The notes: a model not told the origin generated them from the letters alone. A stretch of DNA of 46,680 nt from JBDHUJ01 sp039809105 (GCA_039809105.1 JBDHUJ010000008.1:1-46680); one strand, 5' to 3'; positions 1-9,256 are shown, numbered from the stretch's first letter. Translations and numbers: made by a program.

Positions 1-1966
1 AGAGATCCAAACGGTAGCCGTTGACGGTGGGCGCATAGAGCCCGCCAGGGGCGCTGCCATTGACGCCGCCCTGGGTCAGGGAGTCGCCGAGGGGCATGAT
101 TTTGAGGGGGTTGGGGACGGAACCGCCGCTGGTGTTGCTCACCGTAACCGTAACGGTAGCGCTTACTGTCATGTTACCGGCGTTGTCGGTCGCGACAACG
201 CTGAGCTGGTGTGAACCGTTGCTGGCACCAGTAGTGTTCCACGAGTATGAGTACGGCGAAGTCGTGTCATCGCTGACCGCGTTGCCATCGACGTAGAACT
301 GTACATCGTGCACACCGCTGCCGCTATCCGACGCACTTGCTGTTACATTCACCGTGCCGGAAACAGTCGTACCCGTGCTTGGCGCCGTTACCGAAACGGC
401 CGGGCCGGTCGTGTCCGGAGCCGGTGTAGTCGCCTGAGCGGCAGTGCTCTGGGCAGATTCATTACCGGCAACATCTACCGCCGAGACGGTATAGCTGTAT
501 GTTGTGCCAGCGGTCAAGCCGGTGTTCTGGTACGAAGTCGCGGTAGTAGTTGCAAGCACGCTGCCGCCGCGGTAAATCTTGTAGCCGGTCACGCCCACGT
601 TGTCGGTGGCGGCATTCCAACTCAGGTTGACCTGGGCCGAAGAAGCAGCGGTGGCGCTCAGGTTCGCCGGTACGGTTGGCGCTGTTGTGTCAGCTAACGT
701 ACTGACAGCGACGGCGCTGGTTTGTGCCGAGTTGTTACCAGCAGCGTCGTAAGCGCTCACGGTGTAGTTGTAACTGGTATTCACAGCCAGGCCCGTGTCG
801 GTGTAGGAAGTCGTGGCGGTAGTGCCGACCTGGGCGCCGTTACGGTAGACTTTGTAGCCGGTTACACCCACGTTGTCAGTGCTGGCAGTCCAGTTGAGGC
901 TCGTCTGCGAAACAGAGGTGCCGGTGCCATTTAGGCCAGTCGGTACGGATGGAGCAGTTGTGTCGGATGCGACTTGGGTAGTTGCGGTAGCTGTTGGCGA
1001 GTAACTGCCTAAGTTCCCCGCTGCATCGGTTGCCCGTACGCGATAGCTGTACGAAGTCGAAGCCGTTAAGCCAGTGTCGTTGAAAGTCGTGGCGGTAGTG
1101 GTCGTGCCGACCTGGGCGAAACTGGAGCAGCTTGCGCCTTGGCAACGTTCGACCTGGTACCCGGTCACGCTCACATTGTCAGTTGCTGCAGCCCACGAAA
1201 GGTTGACTTGCGAGCTCGAAGCGGCCGTAGCGCTCAAGGTAGCAGGAGCAGACGGTGCGGTGGTATCGACGCCGGTGTCGGCTTTGAAGGCCACCAGTTG
1301 CATAACCCACCGGTTGCCCGTGGCACTGGTCGAAAAGCTGTACGTTCCGGCACCAGTGGCGACTTTTTCGTACGTACGGTTGCCGGAAGTGTTCAGGCGG
1401 GCGGTCCAACCGCTCGGCGCAGTCCCGAGCGTACCGTATGCGCCACCACCGGCGAAAAGCAGGTCGTTAGTACCGGTAACGCTCAGGTTGCCGCTGTTCG
1501 CGGTCGTGGTGGTGCCAGCGGCGCTGACATTCCCGTCGAGCGGATTCGTTTTGTCGATGCCGCTGTACTCGTGCACCTGCACGATAGCGAAATCAGTCAG
1601 ACTAGTGCCGAACGTCGCCGTCACGGTCGTCGTACCACCGACGATGTTCTTGGCGTAGAACGTCTGGACACTCCAGCTCGTACCCCAGGTGGTGCGGGTC
1701 GTCGCAGCGGCGAATGAGTCACCACGGCTATCGTTGATAGTTACCGTGCCGGTATTGCTCCACAGCACCTGCACAGCTATGAGGTCGCCGGCCGTCGCCG
1801 CGCTGGTAAGCGCCGCACTGGCGGTCGTGCCTGTGTTCACTTCTACAGCCTTCGACTGCTTGAAGCCCGGTGTCGCCGCCGATGCCATTTGTGTTAGCAA
1901 ACCGGCTGTCAGCAGCGACACAGCCGCGATAGCAAAACCTATTCTTCGTACGAATCTACTCTTCAC
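1..1966 (-). CDS. Secreted FN3-repeat SGNH/GDSL hydrolase, 3' end beyond window
   Basis: Open from a GTG at 1966 to the window edge (about 655 codons seen, no stop). A GAGGAG Shine-Dalgarno site lies 5 nt before the GTG. Residues 1-31 form a signal peptide: basic start, hydrophobic core, then an Ala-Ser-Ala-Ala cleavage region. Residues about 32-235 look like a beta-rich surface domain. Three fibronectin type III repeats follow (about 237-330, 337-425, 427-515), each with a conserved LSWxAxTDNVxVTGY-type segment, then an Ig-like domain (about 520-610). At about residue 622 comes MPLGDSLTQG, the block I motif of SGNH/GDSL hydrolases, with the nucleophilic Ser. The catalytic domain continues off the window. 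Likely an exported esterase or carbohydrate deacetylase held out on an adhesive stalk; the substrate is not evident. Confidence 0.85.
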   Translation of the reverse strand, partial: MKSRFVRRIGFAIAAVSLLTAGLLTQMASAATPGFKQSKAVEVNTGTTASAALTSAATAGDLIAVQVLWSNTGTVTINDSRGDSFAAATTRTTWGTSWSVQTFYAKNIVGGTTTVTATFGTSLTDFAIVQVHEYSGIDKTNPLDGNVSAAGTTTTANSGNLSVTGTNDLLFAGGGAYGTLGTAPSGWTARLNTSGNRTYEKVATGAGTYSFSTSATGNRWVMQLVAFKADTGVDTTAPSAPATLSATAASSSQVNLSWAAATDNVSVTGYQVERCQGASCSSFAQVGTTTTATTFNDTGLTASTSYSYRVRATDAAGNLGSYSPTATATTQVASDTTAPSVPTGLNGTGTSVSQTSLNWTASTDNVGVTGYKVYRNGAQVGTTATTSYTDTGLAVNTSYNYTVSAYDAAGNNSAQTSAVAVSTLADTTAPTVPANLSATAASSAQVNLSWNAATDNVGVTGYKIYRGGSVLATTTATSYQNTGLTAGTTYSYTVSAVDVAGNESAQSTAAQATTPAPDTTGPAVSVTAPSTGTTVSGTVNVTASASDSGSGVHDVQFYVDGNAVSDDTTSPYSYSWNTTGASNGSHQLSVVATDNAGNMTVSATVTVTVSNTSGGSVPNPLKIMPLGDSLTQGGVNGSAPGGLYAPTVNGYRLDL

Positions 1967-1990
1967 AGGTACTCCTCTTTTATAGGGCCT

Positions 1991-2019
1991 ATTAAACGCG
2001 AGCAAAGCGCCTGGGTCAA
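1991..2019 (-). promoter_or_regulatory. Sigma70-type promoter of the SGNH hydrolase gene
   Basis: Minus strand TTGACC (2019-2014), 17-bp spacer, TTTAAT (1996-1991). Predicted start near 1985 gives a short leader containing the GAGGAG ribosome binding site. Confidence 0.55.
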
Positions 2020-2397
2020 GCAAAGAATCAGCGCTGCGAAGCATTTGCGTGGACGACCCTGTGAACAACTTTCGGAATTGCAGTAGCAAACATAAGCAGA
2101 TACACATCTGGCCAGAAACACAAAGCACCCGAAAAGTCATCGCCTTTTCCGAATCGTTATAAGTTGAGTAAATTACAATAGCCCCTCCCCCACCAAGCGA
2201 ACACACAGGCATCTCACTTGCCCGCCAAGGACCTGGGAAGACCTCTGTAAGCTTCCTGCGTAGAGCGTCTTTAACAGATATAAACACGACCGGTTGAGTC
2301 GGACTAGGACTTTATCTGGGAGGAGACAACATGCTGGAACCAGCAATTCAGTAAACGATTAGTAGTACTCGATTCTTCTCACTACTGACGCCTTGTG

Positions 2398-2403
2398 TAT
2401 ACT
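2398..2403 (+). promoter_or_regulatory. Leaderless -10 box (TATACT) of hydrolase gene
   Basis: TATACT, then 6 nt (AGGGCC), then ATG at 2410. A transcript starting 6-8 nt after the box would begin at the start codon. Confidence 0.55.
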
Positions 2404-2409
2404 AGGGCC

Positions 2410-3129
2410 ATGAAAGAAGTAACATTCTCTACTAGCGACCACCTAAAAATACACGCAACACTCGTGATGCCAGAACAAGCATCAGAGCCGCTACCTGGCG
2501 TTATCACTTTCCATGGCATGACTAGCTCAGAGACGGGCTATGTGCCCTTACTAGAGGAGCTCGCAAAGCGTGGCATTGCTGGCCTTGCCGTAAGCATGCG
2601 GGGTCACGGCAAAAGTGAAGGTGACTTTAACGTAGCCACTGTTACTGAGGCAATCGGCGACGCGGTCGCCGCTTATGACTTTCTAATCAGCCAATCCGGC
2701 GTGGATGCCAGCCGTATCGGCCTCGTAGGGTCGAGCGTAGGCGCCATTTTGGCCGCGCTCACTACGAGTCAGAAACCAATCAGAAGTATAGTATTTCGGG
2801 CTCCCGCCGCATATACAGAGCAAATGATGCGCCTAAGCATGGCCGATACCATGGTTAATGAGGGTAGGCAGTTTCACGAGATAACCGACCTCAAAGACAC
2901 GCCGGCCGGTATTGCGGTTAGCAGATTCGGCGGCAGTTTACTTGTGGCAGCCTCTGAGAACGACGCCACTATTCCATTAAAAATATCTAAGGGGTACCTG
3001 GACATTGCCGATAATGCCTCCAAAAAAGAGCTGATTATTATCGAGGAGGCAACGCATACGCTAACCAACCCCTTGTGGAAGGAGGCATTTATTCGCGCTA
3101 CGGTCGATTGGCTTGCAAATACTTTGTAA
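2410..3129 (+). CDS. Alpha/beta hydrolase, esterase/acyl-peptidase-like
   Basis: 239 residues beginning MKEVTFSTSDHL. An in-frame GTG at 2395 is less likely because it overlaps the -10 box. The fold is a serine hydrolase: an oxyanion-type FHGMTSSE segment near residue 35, nucleophile elbow GSSVG (Ser near 105), acid in SENDATIP, and catalytic His in EATHTL near the C-terminus. No signal peptide, so probably cytoplasmic. It resembles small dienelactone-hydrolase/esterase proteins, and the substrate cannot be read from sequence. Convergent with tRNA-Glu across a shared terminator hairpin. Confidence 0.85.
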   Translation: MKEVTFSTSDHLKIHATLVMPEQASEPLPGVITFHGMTSSETGYVPLLEELAKRGIAGLAVSMRGHGKSEGDFNVATVTEAIGDAVAAYDFLISQSGVDASRIGLVGSSVGAILAALTTSQKPIRSIVFRAPAAYTEQMMRLSMADTMVNEGRQFHEITDLKDTPAGIAVSRFGGSLLVAASENDATIPLKISKGYLDIADNASKKELIIIEEATHTLTNPLWKEAFIRATVDWLANTL

Positions 3130-3225
3130 TATCCACCAGTATGTCCAGAAGTACGAGAAATGCAAGAGTCATTATAAATTTTGTAACGCTCAAAATGAGT
3201 GAGCTTTACACATTGGCGAGCATAA

Positions 3226-3260
3226 AAAAGACCCATCAAATGCTGATGAGTCTCTTTTGG
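3226..3260. terminator. Bidirectional terminator between hydrolase and tRNA-Glu
   Basis: Hairpin with arms AGACCCATCA and TGATGAGTCT and a short loop, flanked by an A run on the left and a T run on the right. It serves the plus-strand hydrolase and the minus-strand tRNA-Glu. Confidence 0.75.
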
Positions 3261-3332
3261 TGATCCCGCGGAGAATCGAACTCCGGTTGCCAGGATGAAA
3301 ACCTGGTGTCCTAACCGTTAGACGACGGGACC
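3258..3332 (-). tRNA. tRNA-Glu (TTC) with encoded CCA
   Basis: The minus strand folds as a full cloverleaf starting GGTCCCG, with anticodon loop TTTTCAT giving TTC, a T-arm containing GTTCGATTC, an acceptor 3' strand CGGGATC (one G-U pair), discriminator A and encoded CCA. A -10-like TATAAT lies upstream at 3411-3406. Unlike the other two tRNAs in this window it has no 5' fragment copy upstream. Confidence 0.93.
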
Positions 3333-3659
3333 GAGTCGCTGTGCTCCAATTTTCAATTAGCAATTATCTATTTACAATTGATGAACGCACGAAAACAACT
3401 GCAAAATTATAGCATAACAGATACGAAAAAGGAAGACCTGTTTGCAGGCAGTTTACTACTTGTTCAGTTTTTGTTTTTGGAGCGGTCAGTCACGATTACT
3501 CTAGAAACTATGTGTAACATAGCATAATTCCGGTCACAAAGCTAGCGCTTATACACAGGAAGCATAGTATTTAGTAGTACGTATAGCGTATTTCGTATAG
3601 AGGAAGAGCAGCTCTGCCCTTGCCGCCCATACGTTATACGAACTACGCAATGCTTGCCC
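3333..3659. other. Gene-free region upstream of tRNA-Glu
   Basis: AT-rich. It contains a minus-strand TATAAT (3411-3406) that could serve tRNA-Glu, and otherwise the 3' flank of the surface protein gene ending at 3660. No coding signal seen. Confidence 0.4.
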
Positions 3660-5180
3660 CTAGAACATTCGGCGGCGGCGGAAGGTGCTGTGGTGGCGGC
3701 GTGGATGCGGGTCGAGCGGCGTGCCTGCCAGCGGCGCCTGTTCGTCAAGCGGCTGGCCAAGTGGTAAGGGCGACGTGCCCATTTCTGCCGCGCGGAAGGC
3801 CGCCTTATGCTTCCTAAAAAGAATCTGGCGATACACAATAAACCCAACGACCGCTATCCCACCAAAGATGGCAATGGTGTTGCCCGCCCCGGTATTCGGC
3901 AGCGTAGTGGCAGCAGGCGCAACACAGTCCGGCGACGTGGATGAGACCGTGCTGTCGTACGGACACGGCGAGCAGCGCACATCGCCGACCGGCACACCGG
4001 GCTTGCACTCTGGTGTCGGCGGCGTCGTAGGCGTGACTCCCGCCCGGCACGCTGTGGCGGTCACATCTTTCCCGTTCAGCGAAAAGTGGAGCGTGGCCAC
4101 GACACTATATTTGCCGGGGTTTTTGTATGCATAATCCGTCGTCACTTGGCTCGGCGTGGCAGCTGCGGACTTGATGCCGGTCAGTTTGGTACCGTCACCC
4201 ATGTCAAAATCGGCCGATGTCAGCTGCGCACCGCCGCCCGATTTGGCTTGTGCCACGAACCGGTACTTGTACTTCGAGGCGTCCAAAATAGCTCCCGTCA
4301 ACTGCAGGCACTGGTAGAACGGCAGCGTGACATCGATAACCTTCTGACACCCGCCGCTGCTGACCGTCGTCTGCTGACTGCCCGGCAGGTTCACATACAC
4401 GGTCACCTTAGCGGTATATTTGCCGGATTTGGCGTACGTATGGCGCACTTTGGTCTGCGGGTTGGCCTCGGTCGCCGTTTTGCCATCGCCGAAATCGTAC
4501 ACAACCTTGGCGATAGAGGCATTGTTGCCCGCGCTGACAGCTGTCGAAAACTCGTAGGTACCCGGTTGGTTGGCAACGGCGTTCGATTGCAGCAAATCAC
4601 AACTGTACGAGGGCCGGATGGGTGTATTGCCTATGGGGTTGCCACAAGCCGTCAGGACCGCAAATTCCAACGCACCCTGAGCGTCGAACATCGCCATCGC
4701 CGGCAGGCCATCATTAGCAAATGTCTGTGCATTGTTGTTACCGTAGTAATTCGTGCCGCCGATGTTCAGCGTAAAGTAGCCACTACCTTGGGAAGAGGCG
4801 TTGCGACCAATGCTGTTTGTGTCACGCGCGACAACCTGCCCGTCTACCACTAACCGTCCATCGCGATACGCCGTGGCCGGTCGGGCCGTGCTGACGAACC
4901 GGTCGTAATCGGCGGGTTCTAAGCCGTAGTGTGCATACACCGTCTGCAGGTCATGGTGACCGTTTTTGCTATCGTTCGTGCGTACCTGCGAAATGAATTC
5001 GCCGCTACTACCGAATCCGCAGTAAATTATGGAGTTACTGTCGCAATCGCGAGCAGCAAGTGCCTTCGGTACGTGTACCAGGCCGACCCAGGCCAGACTG
5101 AGCGTAAGCGCTAGTACCCCAAACCCGAAAACCACAGTGTGTTTTATCGAGCTTAGTCGTATGCCACGCAGATGTTTCAT
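3660..5180 (-). CDS. PKD-domain surface protein with LPNTGAG sortase signal
   Basis: 506 residues. A long N-terminal signal peptide (about 1-43, ending KALAA) precedes a Cys-containing domain (about 44-190) that ends FAVLTACGNPI. This domain is shared with the neighbouring gene at 5623-7311. Two PKD domains follow, each with a FGDG or MGDG turn and a later YxxxGKY motif (about 205-290 and 300-385). Then come a Cys/Pro-rich linker, the LPNTGAG sorting motif near residue 430, a hydrophobic helix, a basic RKHK stop-transfer, and an unusually long Arg/His/Pro-rich tail of about 50 residues. It is presumably exported and sortase-processed; no sortase gene is in the window. A weak AAGGAAA lies about 15 nt before the ATG and TACAAT is at 5214-5209. 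Confidence 0.85.
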   Translation of the reverse strand: MKHLRGIRLSSIKHTVVFGFGVLALTLSLAWVGLVHVPKALAARDCDSNSIIYCGFGSSGEFISQVRTNDSKNGHHDLQTVYAHYGLEPADYDRFVSTARPATAYRDGRLVVDGQVVARDTNSIGRNASSQGSGYFTLNIGGTNYYGNNNAQTFANDGLPAMAMFDAQGALEFAVLTACGNPIGNTPIRPSYSCDLLQSNAVANQPGTYEFSTAVSAGNNASIAKVVYDFGDGKTATEANPQTKVRHTYAKSGKYTAKVTVYVNLPGSQQTTVSSGGCQKVIDVTLPFYQCLQLTGAILDASKYKYRFVAQAKSGGGAQLTSADFDMGDGTKLTGIKSAAATPSQVTTDYAYKNPGKYSVVATLHFSLNGKDVTATACRAGVTPTTPPTPECKPGVPVGDVRCSPCPYDSTVSSTSPDCVAPAATTLPNTGAGNTIAIFGGIAVVGFIVYRQILFRKHKAAFRAAEMGTSPLPLGQPLDEQAPLAGTPLDPHPRRHHSTFRRRRMF

Positions 5181-5407
5181 ATTTGTGTAAAGTGTTTCCT
5201 TCGGGCCTATTGTATATCTTTTTTCGTTGTGAGGGCCGCGCTAGCGACTAGCAGGTGCGCGGAAGGGGAGGAGGCGTAACCGTAGTTACGTCGACGAGTG
5301 TTCCTCGTGCCTGATGCCGCCAGGTTTGGCCGTAATAGAGAAAAGATGTGCAATAGGTTCGTGATGTTATTTTCGCACAGCTTATGCTAAACGGCAAGGT
5401 GTCAAAA

Positions 5408-5551
5408 CCCGAATCATGAAACTAAAACAGAGGCAACCGTCATCTCGACCGCAGTGGAGAGATCTTCCCTTACAGAGGTGATTATATGGAGGATTTCTCC
5501 ACTTCGCTCCGCTTCGGTCGAAATGACAGAGGTGGGGTTTCGTGATTCGGG
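5408..5551. repeat. Composite inverted repeat, copy 1 (GTCATCTCGACCG family)
   Basis: The outer arms pair (cccgaatcatgaaac with gtttcgtgattcggg), and inside them the arms GTCATCTCGACCG and CGGTCGAAATGAC flank a pair of GTGGAGA/TCTCCAC stems. A second copy with the same nested plan is at 12761-12903. It lies downstream of the gene ending at 5623 and upstream of the gene starting at 5180. Confidence 0.85.
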
Positions 5552-5578
5552 TGTCGGAGCATTAGTTCCCGACAAAGT

Positions 5579-5608
5579 AAAACACCCTCCAAAAAGAGGG
5601 TGTTTTGT
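5579..5608. terminator. Bidirectional hairpin terminator
   Basis: Perfect arms AAAACACCCTC and GAGGGTGTTTT around a 6-nt A-rich loop. It sits just past the stop of the minus-strand gene ending at 5623. Confidence 0.8.
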
Positions 5609-5622
5609 GTGCACAGAGCCTG

Positions 5623-7311
5623 CTACTGATTCTGTTTACTCAGGCGATAGCCGAGGAAGAAGCGGTACGCCAGCGCTGCAAATATCGTGACAGTGGCGAA
5701 GATACCCACTACATTGCCGGCGCCAGTGTTCGGCAATACCGGAGCTGGCGGAGGCGTTACCGGTGGCGTGACGCTTACCGTCGCCGTATCGCACTGCTTT
5801 TCCGGGATTGTCGGAGGAACATTCACGCATGCGGTGTTGACAAGTGCGCCGGCGACATAGGCGTCAACCTTGGCGGTCAGTGCAAAGGTAGCGCTTTCAC
5901 CGATTTTCAGGCTCGGGATAGTGTACGTCCAGGTGTTGTTCGAAATCGTGCCCTTGTCGGCGCTCAGCAGCGTGACGCCAGCTGGCGGCTGGTCGGTTAC
6001 GACTGCGTTCGTCAAGTCTACCTTGCCATCGTTCGTAACGGTAATGTGGTAGACAAAGGTCTGGCCGACCGCGACTTGCTTCTGCTTCACTCCATCGACA
6101 TCCTTCACGATTTTTATGGAAGGTACCGGCGGTACTGGCTTTTCGGGAACAGTAAAGTTCGCAGTACATGCGCCGCCACTCTTAGGACCTTCGGTAGTAC
6201 GTACCGTTACGGCCGCTGTGTAGTTGCCTGGTGTTTCAGCTGTCACGTCTGTGGCTGCGGTCAAGCCGTCGCCTTCAAGTTTTGGTGAAGCGATAGTCTG
6301 GCCGCTAGCGTCCTTGACTGTGAAGTCGTATCCAAGCACCGAAGCGCCTCCAGAAACAGTCGCGGTAGCGGTCAGGCGGTATGTGGTACGGTCGAGCGCT
6401 GCTACCGTAAGCTGTTTGCAGGCAGCCTCGGGAGCCGGCGCGACCGTAAATGATGTCGCGCATGCAGTGCTTGTCTTGACACCGATGGTCGTACGCACTG
6501 CTACGCTCGCCGAATAGGTGCCTGGTGTATTTAGTGTCACGTCCGTCGCTGCCGTCAGGCCATCACCCTCCAGTTTTGGCGATGCAACTACGTTGCCGCT
6601 CGCGTCTTTGACCGTAAAGTCGTAACCAAGTACCGATGCACCACCGGAAACGGCTGCAGTAGCGGTTAGACGGTATACCGTACGGCTCTGGGCTGCGGCG
6701 GTCAGTTGCTTACATTCGGCGACTGGAGCGGGTGGTGGAGGAGTAGGAGGTGTTGGGGGGGTTGGCGGAGGCGTTACAGTGCCGCTCATGGGGTTGCCGC
6801 AGTCGCCTAGGACAGCGAATTTCATAGTGCCATTGCCGTCCAGGAGCACCATGACCGGTATGGAATTGCTCGCGAAGGCGGTCTGGTTGGAGCCTTCCCA
6901 GTATGTCGTACCGCCGATATCCTTGGCATGGTCGCCGTTTTTCTGCACGCGACCGATGCTTGAAACGTTCGTCGCGACTACCTGGCCATCGACAACGATA
7001 CGGCCGTCTTTGTACGCCGTGCCCGCCTTCGATGTCGTGGCGAAGCGGTCGTATTTGTCCGCAGTCAGCCCATAGGCCGCATAAATGGTCGCGAGGTCTG
7101 GGTTCTGACCGTCATTACCGGACCGAATCTTATTTACGAAGGTCCCCGGGTCAGAAGCCCCACATTTCATAATTGCGTTTGCCGAGCAGTCCGATGCCGC
7201 CGCGTTACTGCCGTTCAGGTTGAACAGCGTGCCGACCGCGAACGCGACAATAGCCAGACCGGTCACAATGCCGCTGGCCTGCACGAGTTTCTTAAATCTT
7301 TGTAGTTTCAT
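5623..7311 (-). CDS. Repeat-containing surface protein with LPNTGAG sortase signal
   Basis: 562 residues. A signal peptide (about 1-39) is followed by the Cys domain also seen at 3660-5180 (GRIVVDGQVVA, then SIGR, then FAVLGDCGNP near residue 175). After a PPPTPPTPPTPPPP linker come two near-identical repeats of about 100 residues, each containing SGGASVLGYDFTVKDASG and SPKLEGDGLTAATDVT. A DUF11-type adhesin domain follows (about 395-500, GVTLLSADKG region), then the LPNTGAG motif near residue 530, a hydrophobic helix and a basic tail. The ATG has a GGAGG site a few nt upstream. It looks like a paralogue of its downstream neighbour with different stalk modules. Confidence 0.87.
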   Translation of the reverse strand: MKLQRFKKLVQASGIVTGLAIVAFAVGTLFNLNGSNAAASDCSANAIMKCGASDPGTFVNKIRSGNDGQNPDLATIYAAYGLTADKYDRFATTSKAGTAYKDGRIVVDGQVVATNVSSIGRVQKNGDHAKDIGGTTYWEGSNQTAFASNSIPVMVLLDGNGTMKFAVLGDCGNPMSGTVTPPPTPPTPPTPPPPAPVAECKQLTAAAQSRTVYRLTATAAVSGGASVLGYDFTVKDASGNVVASPKLEGDGLTAATDVTLNTPGTYSASVAVRTTIGVKTSTACATSFTVAPAPEAACKQLTVAALDRTTYRLTATATVSGGASVLGYDFTVKDASGQTIASPKLEGDGLTAATDVTAETPGNYTAAVTVRTTEGPKSGGACTANFTVPEKPVPPVPSIKIVKDVDGVKQKQVAVGQTFVYHITVTNDGKVDLTNAVVTDQPPAGVTLLSADKGTISNNTWTYTIPSLKIGESATFALTAKVDAYVAGALVNTACVNVPPTIPEKQCDTATVSVTPPVTPPPAPVLPNTGAGNVVGIFATVTIFAALAYRFFLGYRLSKQNQ

Positions 7312-7534
7312 ACGCCCCCTCCTGTTGTTGCCGTCTCTGAAAAAATAAGTATTCCCACCTGGAACAAGATTTTTGTATGCTTACGTCCGCACACCAATTA
7401 CTCCGCTACGCTCTCCCTTCCGCACTTTCTCCAATGCTTTTATGGTAGGTCACCTTTTAGACAAAGAGTGTAAGAAAGTTTACAGCAACCGTCAAATTCT
7501 TTTTCACAACACCGGTCTCCGCAAGACATGCCTT

Positions 7535-7577
7535 CATTGCAAGGACGGACCTTGTTGCAAGGTCCGTCCTTGCAATG
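7535..7577. repeat. Perfect 20-bp stem hairpin
   Basis: Arm CATTGCAAGGACGGACCTTG at 7535-7554, loop TTG, then its exact reverse complement at 7558-7577. There is no T run, so it differs from the terminator next to it. Confidence 0.9.
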
Positions 7578-7597
7578 AGCGGTACACCGAGGTGCGT

Positions 7598-7643
7598 GCG
7601 CAAAAAGCCCCACCGTTCACCATGGAACATGTGGGGCTTTTGC
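7598..7643. terminator. Terminator hairpin downstream of the 7691-9256 gene
   Basis: Arms GCAAAAAGCCCCAC and GTGGGGCTTTTGC surround a loop that can itself pair weakly. The minus-strand gene ends at 7691. Confidence 0.75.
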
Positions 7644-7690
7644 AAGGAGAGCGGTCAGTCTGCTCTGTGGTTGCGTCTAGCGTTCTAGAC

Positions 7691-9256
7691 TTAGCGAGCA
7701 AGCTTGCGGCTCAAGAACAACCGATACCCGACCGTAGCGACAGCTACGACAGCGGCGAAAATGCCGATGACGTTGCCAGCACCAGTGTTCGGCAGCTCGC
7801 TCGGAGGCGTAACTGGCGGCGTTACCGGGGGAGTCGGCGTCGTAAACGTCACACTCTGCGCACAAGCGGCACTGGTAACACCGGTCTTGTCCGCGCCATT
7901 GACGCTAAAGGTCAAGGTTGCAGACACGGCATACGTACCATCTTTTGCGTATTGATAGCTAACGCTGGTCTTGTCGGTGGTCAGCGGCGTGCTGCCATCA
8001 CCAAAGTTGTACGTAACAGTCTTTAGCGTGGCACCGTTGGTACCGGTGTACGCGACACTGGCGGTAATCTTGCGGTTGTCGCCCTTGGTCACCGTTAGCA
8101 AGTCACAGCTGTACTTCGGGTTCGGGGTCGGCTTACATTCGTTGCCCGGCACCGTCACACTCGCAGTGTCATACACTGCGCCGTAACCCTGTGGGGTCGC
8201 GTAAGCAGTGTTGGTCAGTGTCTGCTTAGAGCAAACAGTGTCAGCAGGCTTTTCGACCTTGGTGTCGTAGTAAATGTAGTTACCTGCACCCGCAGCATAG
8301 TCTCCGATATTGACGCTAATGGTCCGGCCATTGTCGATGATAGCCGAGTTCGGCACTTTGGTACCACTAGACGTACGAATCGAGTCAGGCTGTACGGTCA
8401 GGCCGGCAGGAATGTGGTCAGCGATAGCGACACTATTCAGCTGAGTCTGGCCCAAGTTCTGGAAGTGCAAAGCCCAACGGACTACGTCGCCGGCTGCAGC
8501 GTCTTTGGTGTCGGCATAGGTGCCGGGCGTAACATTGACGCTGTTGGTGCGGACTTGCTTGGTCAGGACGTAGTTTGGCATCTTGATTTTGACCTTCAGG
8601 GTCACGAGAGCCATTTCTTTGAAACAGCCCTTCAGGTTACCGTCTGCAGCCAGGGTACCGATAGGGGCACCGGTGGTTACGACGCTGTCGCTCAGGGGTA
8701 CGTCAGTGAAGTTAGTCTTCATGTGAGCACTACCTGGAACATATTCGACTGCAAAGAAACCACCGTTGGCGGCACCGAAGTCGAGCGTGTCAAAGACGCT
8801 TTGCGGCTGCGCGTTGTCGGCCGAAATGTACGCAGTTGCCTGCTGGGTCTTTGCGGTACCGGTCGGCAGTGCGACACGGACCTTGGTGTTGCGAGCAATG
8901 CCCGGGTTGCCCGGAGCGTCGTTCAGTGCAGAATCTGCGTTGTTGTGGACGTAGACCTGCAGGGTCAATGTATCGTCCTGTTTTACTTGGGGCATTGGGT
9001 CAGCGAATACGCTGCCCGCGTCTTCGTATTTGCCATTGAAGAAATGGCGTTCGTCACCGATGCCAGGGACACCAGTGAACGAGTTGAATGTGACGTGGTC
9101 AAAGCCGGCTACGCCGTCTGAGTACGCCTTGGTTGGTCGATCCGGACCGAAACCAGCCTTGGTTATAGCTGGTATAGCAGTTGCGACACCGGCAGCCACC
9201 AAGGCGCCAGCCACAAAAACCATAGTCCGTTTCGAGATGCGTTTGAAAAGTTTCAT
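7691..9256 (-). CDS. DUF11/PKD surface protein with LPNTGAG sortase signal
   Basis: 521 residues. Signal peptide about 1-34 (VAGALVAAGVATAIPAITKAG). It lacks the Cys domain of the two downstream paralogues. Instead it begins with a DUF11-like adhesin region (VTFNSFTGV, then LQVYVHNNADSALN, about 50-240) and continues with a second DUF11 domain (about 250-360) and a PKD domain (about 385-470, YNFGDGSTP and YAKDGTY). A PPVTPPVTPP linker leads to ELPNTGAG near residue 490, a membrane helix and a basic tail. AGGAGGTGAT precedes the ATG, and a consensus-like promoter lies about 125 bp upstream, so this gene is probably strongly expressed with a long leader. Confidence 0.87.
   Translation of the reverse strand: MKLFKRISKRTMVFVAGALVAAGVATAIPAITKAGFGPDRPTKAYSDGVAGFDHVTFNSFTGVPGIGDERHFFNGKYEDAGSVFADPMPQVKQDDTLTLQVYVHNNADSALNDAPGNPGIARNTKVRVALPTGTAKTQQATAYISADNAQPQSVFDTLDFGAANGGFFAVEYVPGSAHMKTNFTDVPLSDSVVTTGAPIGTLAADGNLKGCFKEMALVTLKVKIKMPNYVLTKQVRTNSVNVTPGTYADTKDAAAGDVVRWALHFQNLGQTQLNSVAIADHIPAGLTVQPDSIRTSSGTKVPNSAIIDNGRTISVNIGDYAAGAGNYIYYDTKVEKPADTVCSKQTLTNTAYATPQGYGAVYDTASVTVPGNECKPTPNPKYSCDLLTVTKGDNRKITASVAYTGTNGATLKTVTYNFGDGSTPLTTDKTSVSYQYAKDGTYAVSATLTFSVNGADKTGVTSAACAQSVTFTTPTPPVTPPVTPPSELPNTGAGNVIGIFAAVVAVATVGYRLFLSRKLAR

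Larger units (their letters stand above)
1967..2409. other. Gene-free divergent intergenic region
   Basis: About 440 bp between divergent genes. It holds the minus-strand promoter at 1991-2019 and the plus-strand -10 box at 2398-2403. A GGAGGAG followed by a 7-codon reading frame (ATG 2331, stop 2352-2354) could be a leader peptide, but nothing else supports it. Confidence 0.5.

Noticed and set aside
2331..2354. Seven-codon frame with GGAGGAG upstream, possible leader peptide
   Set aside because: The downstream hydrolase has its own leaderless promoter, and no attenuator hairpin links the two.
5408..5551. CRISPR-like repeat
   Set aside because: Single palindromes with distant copies; no regularly spaced direct repeats or spacers anywhere in the window.
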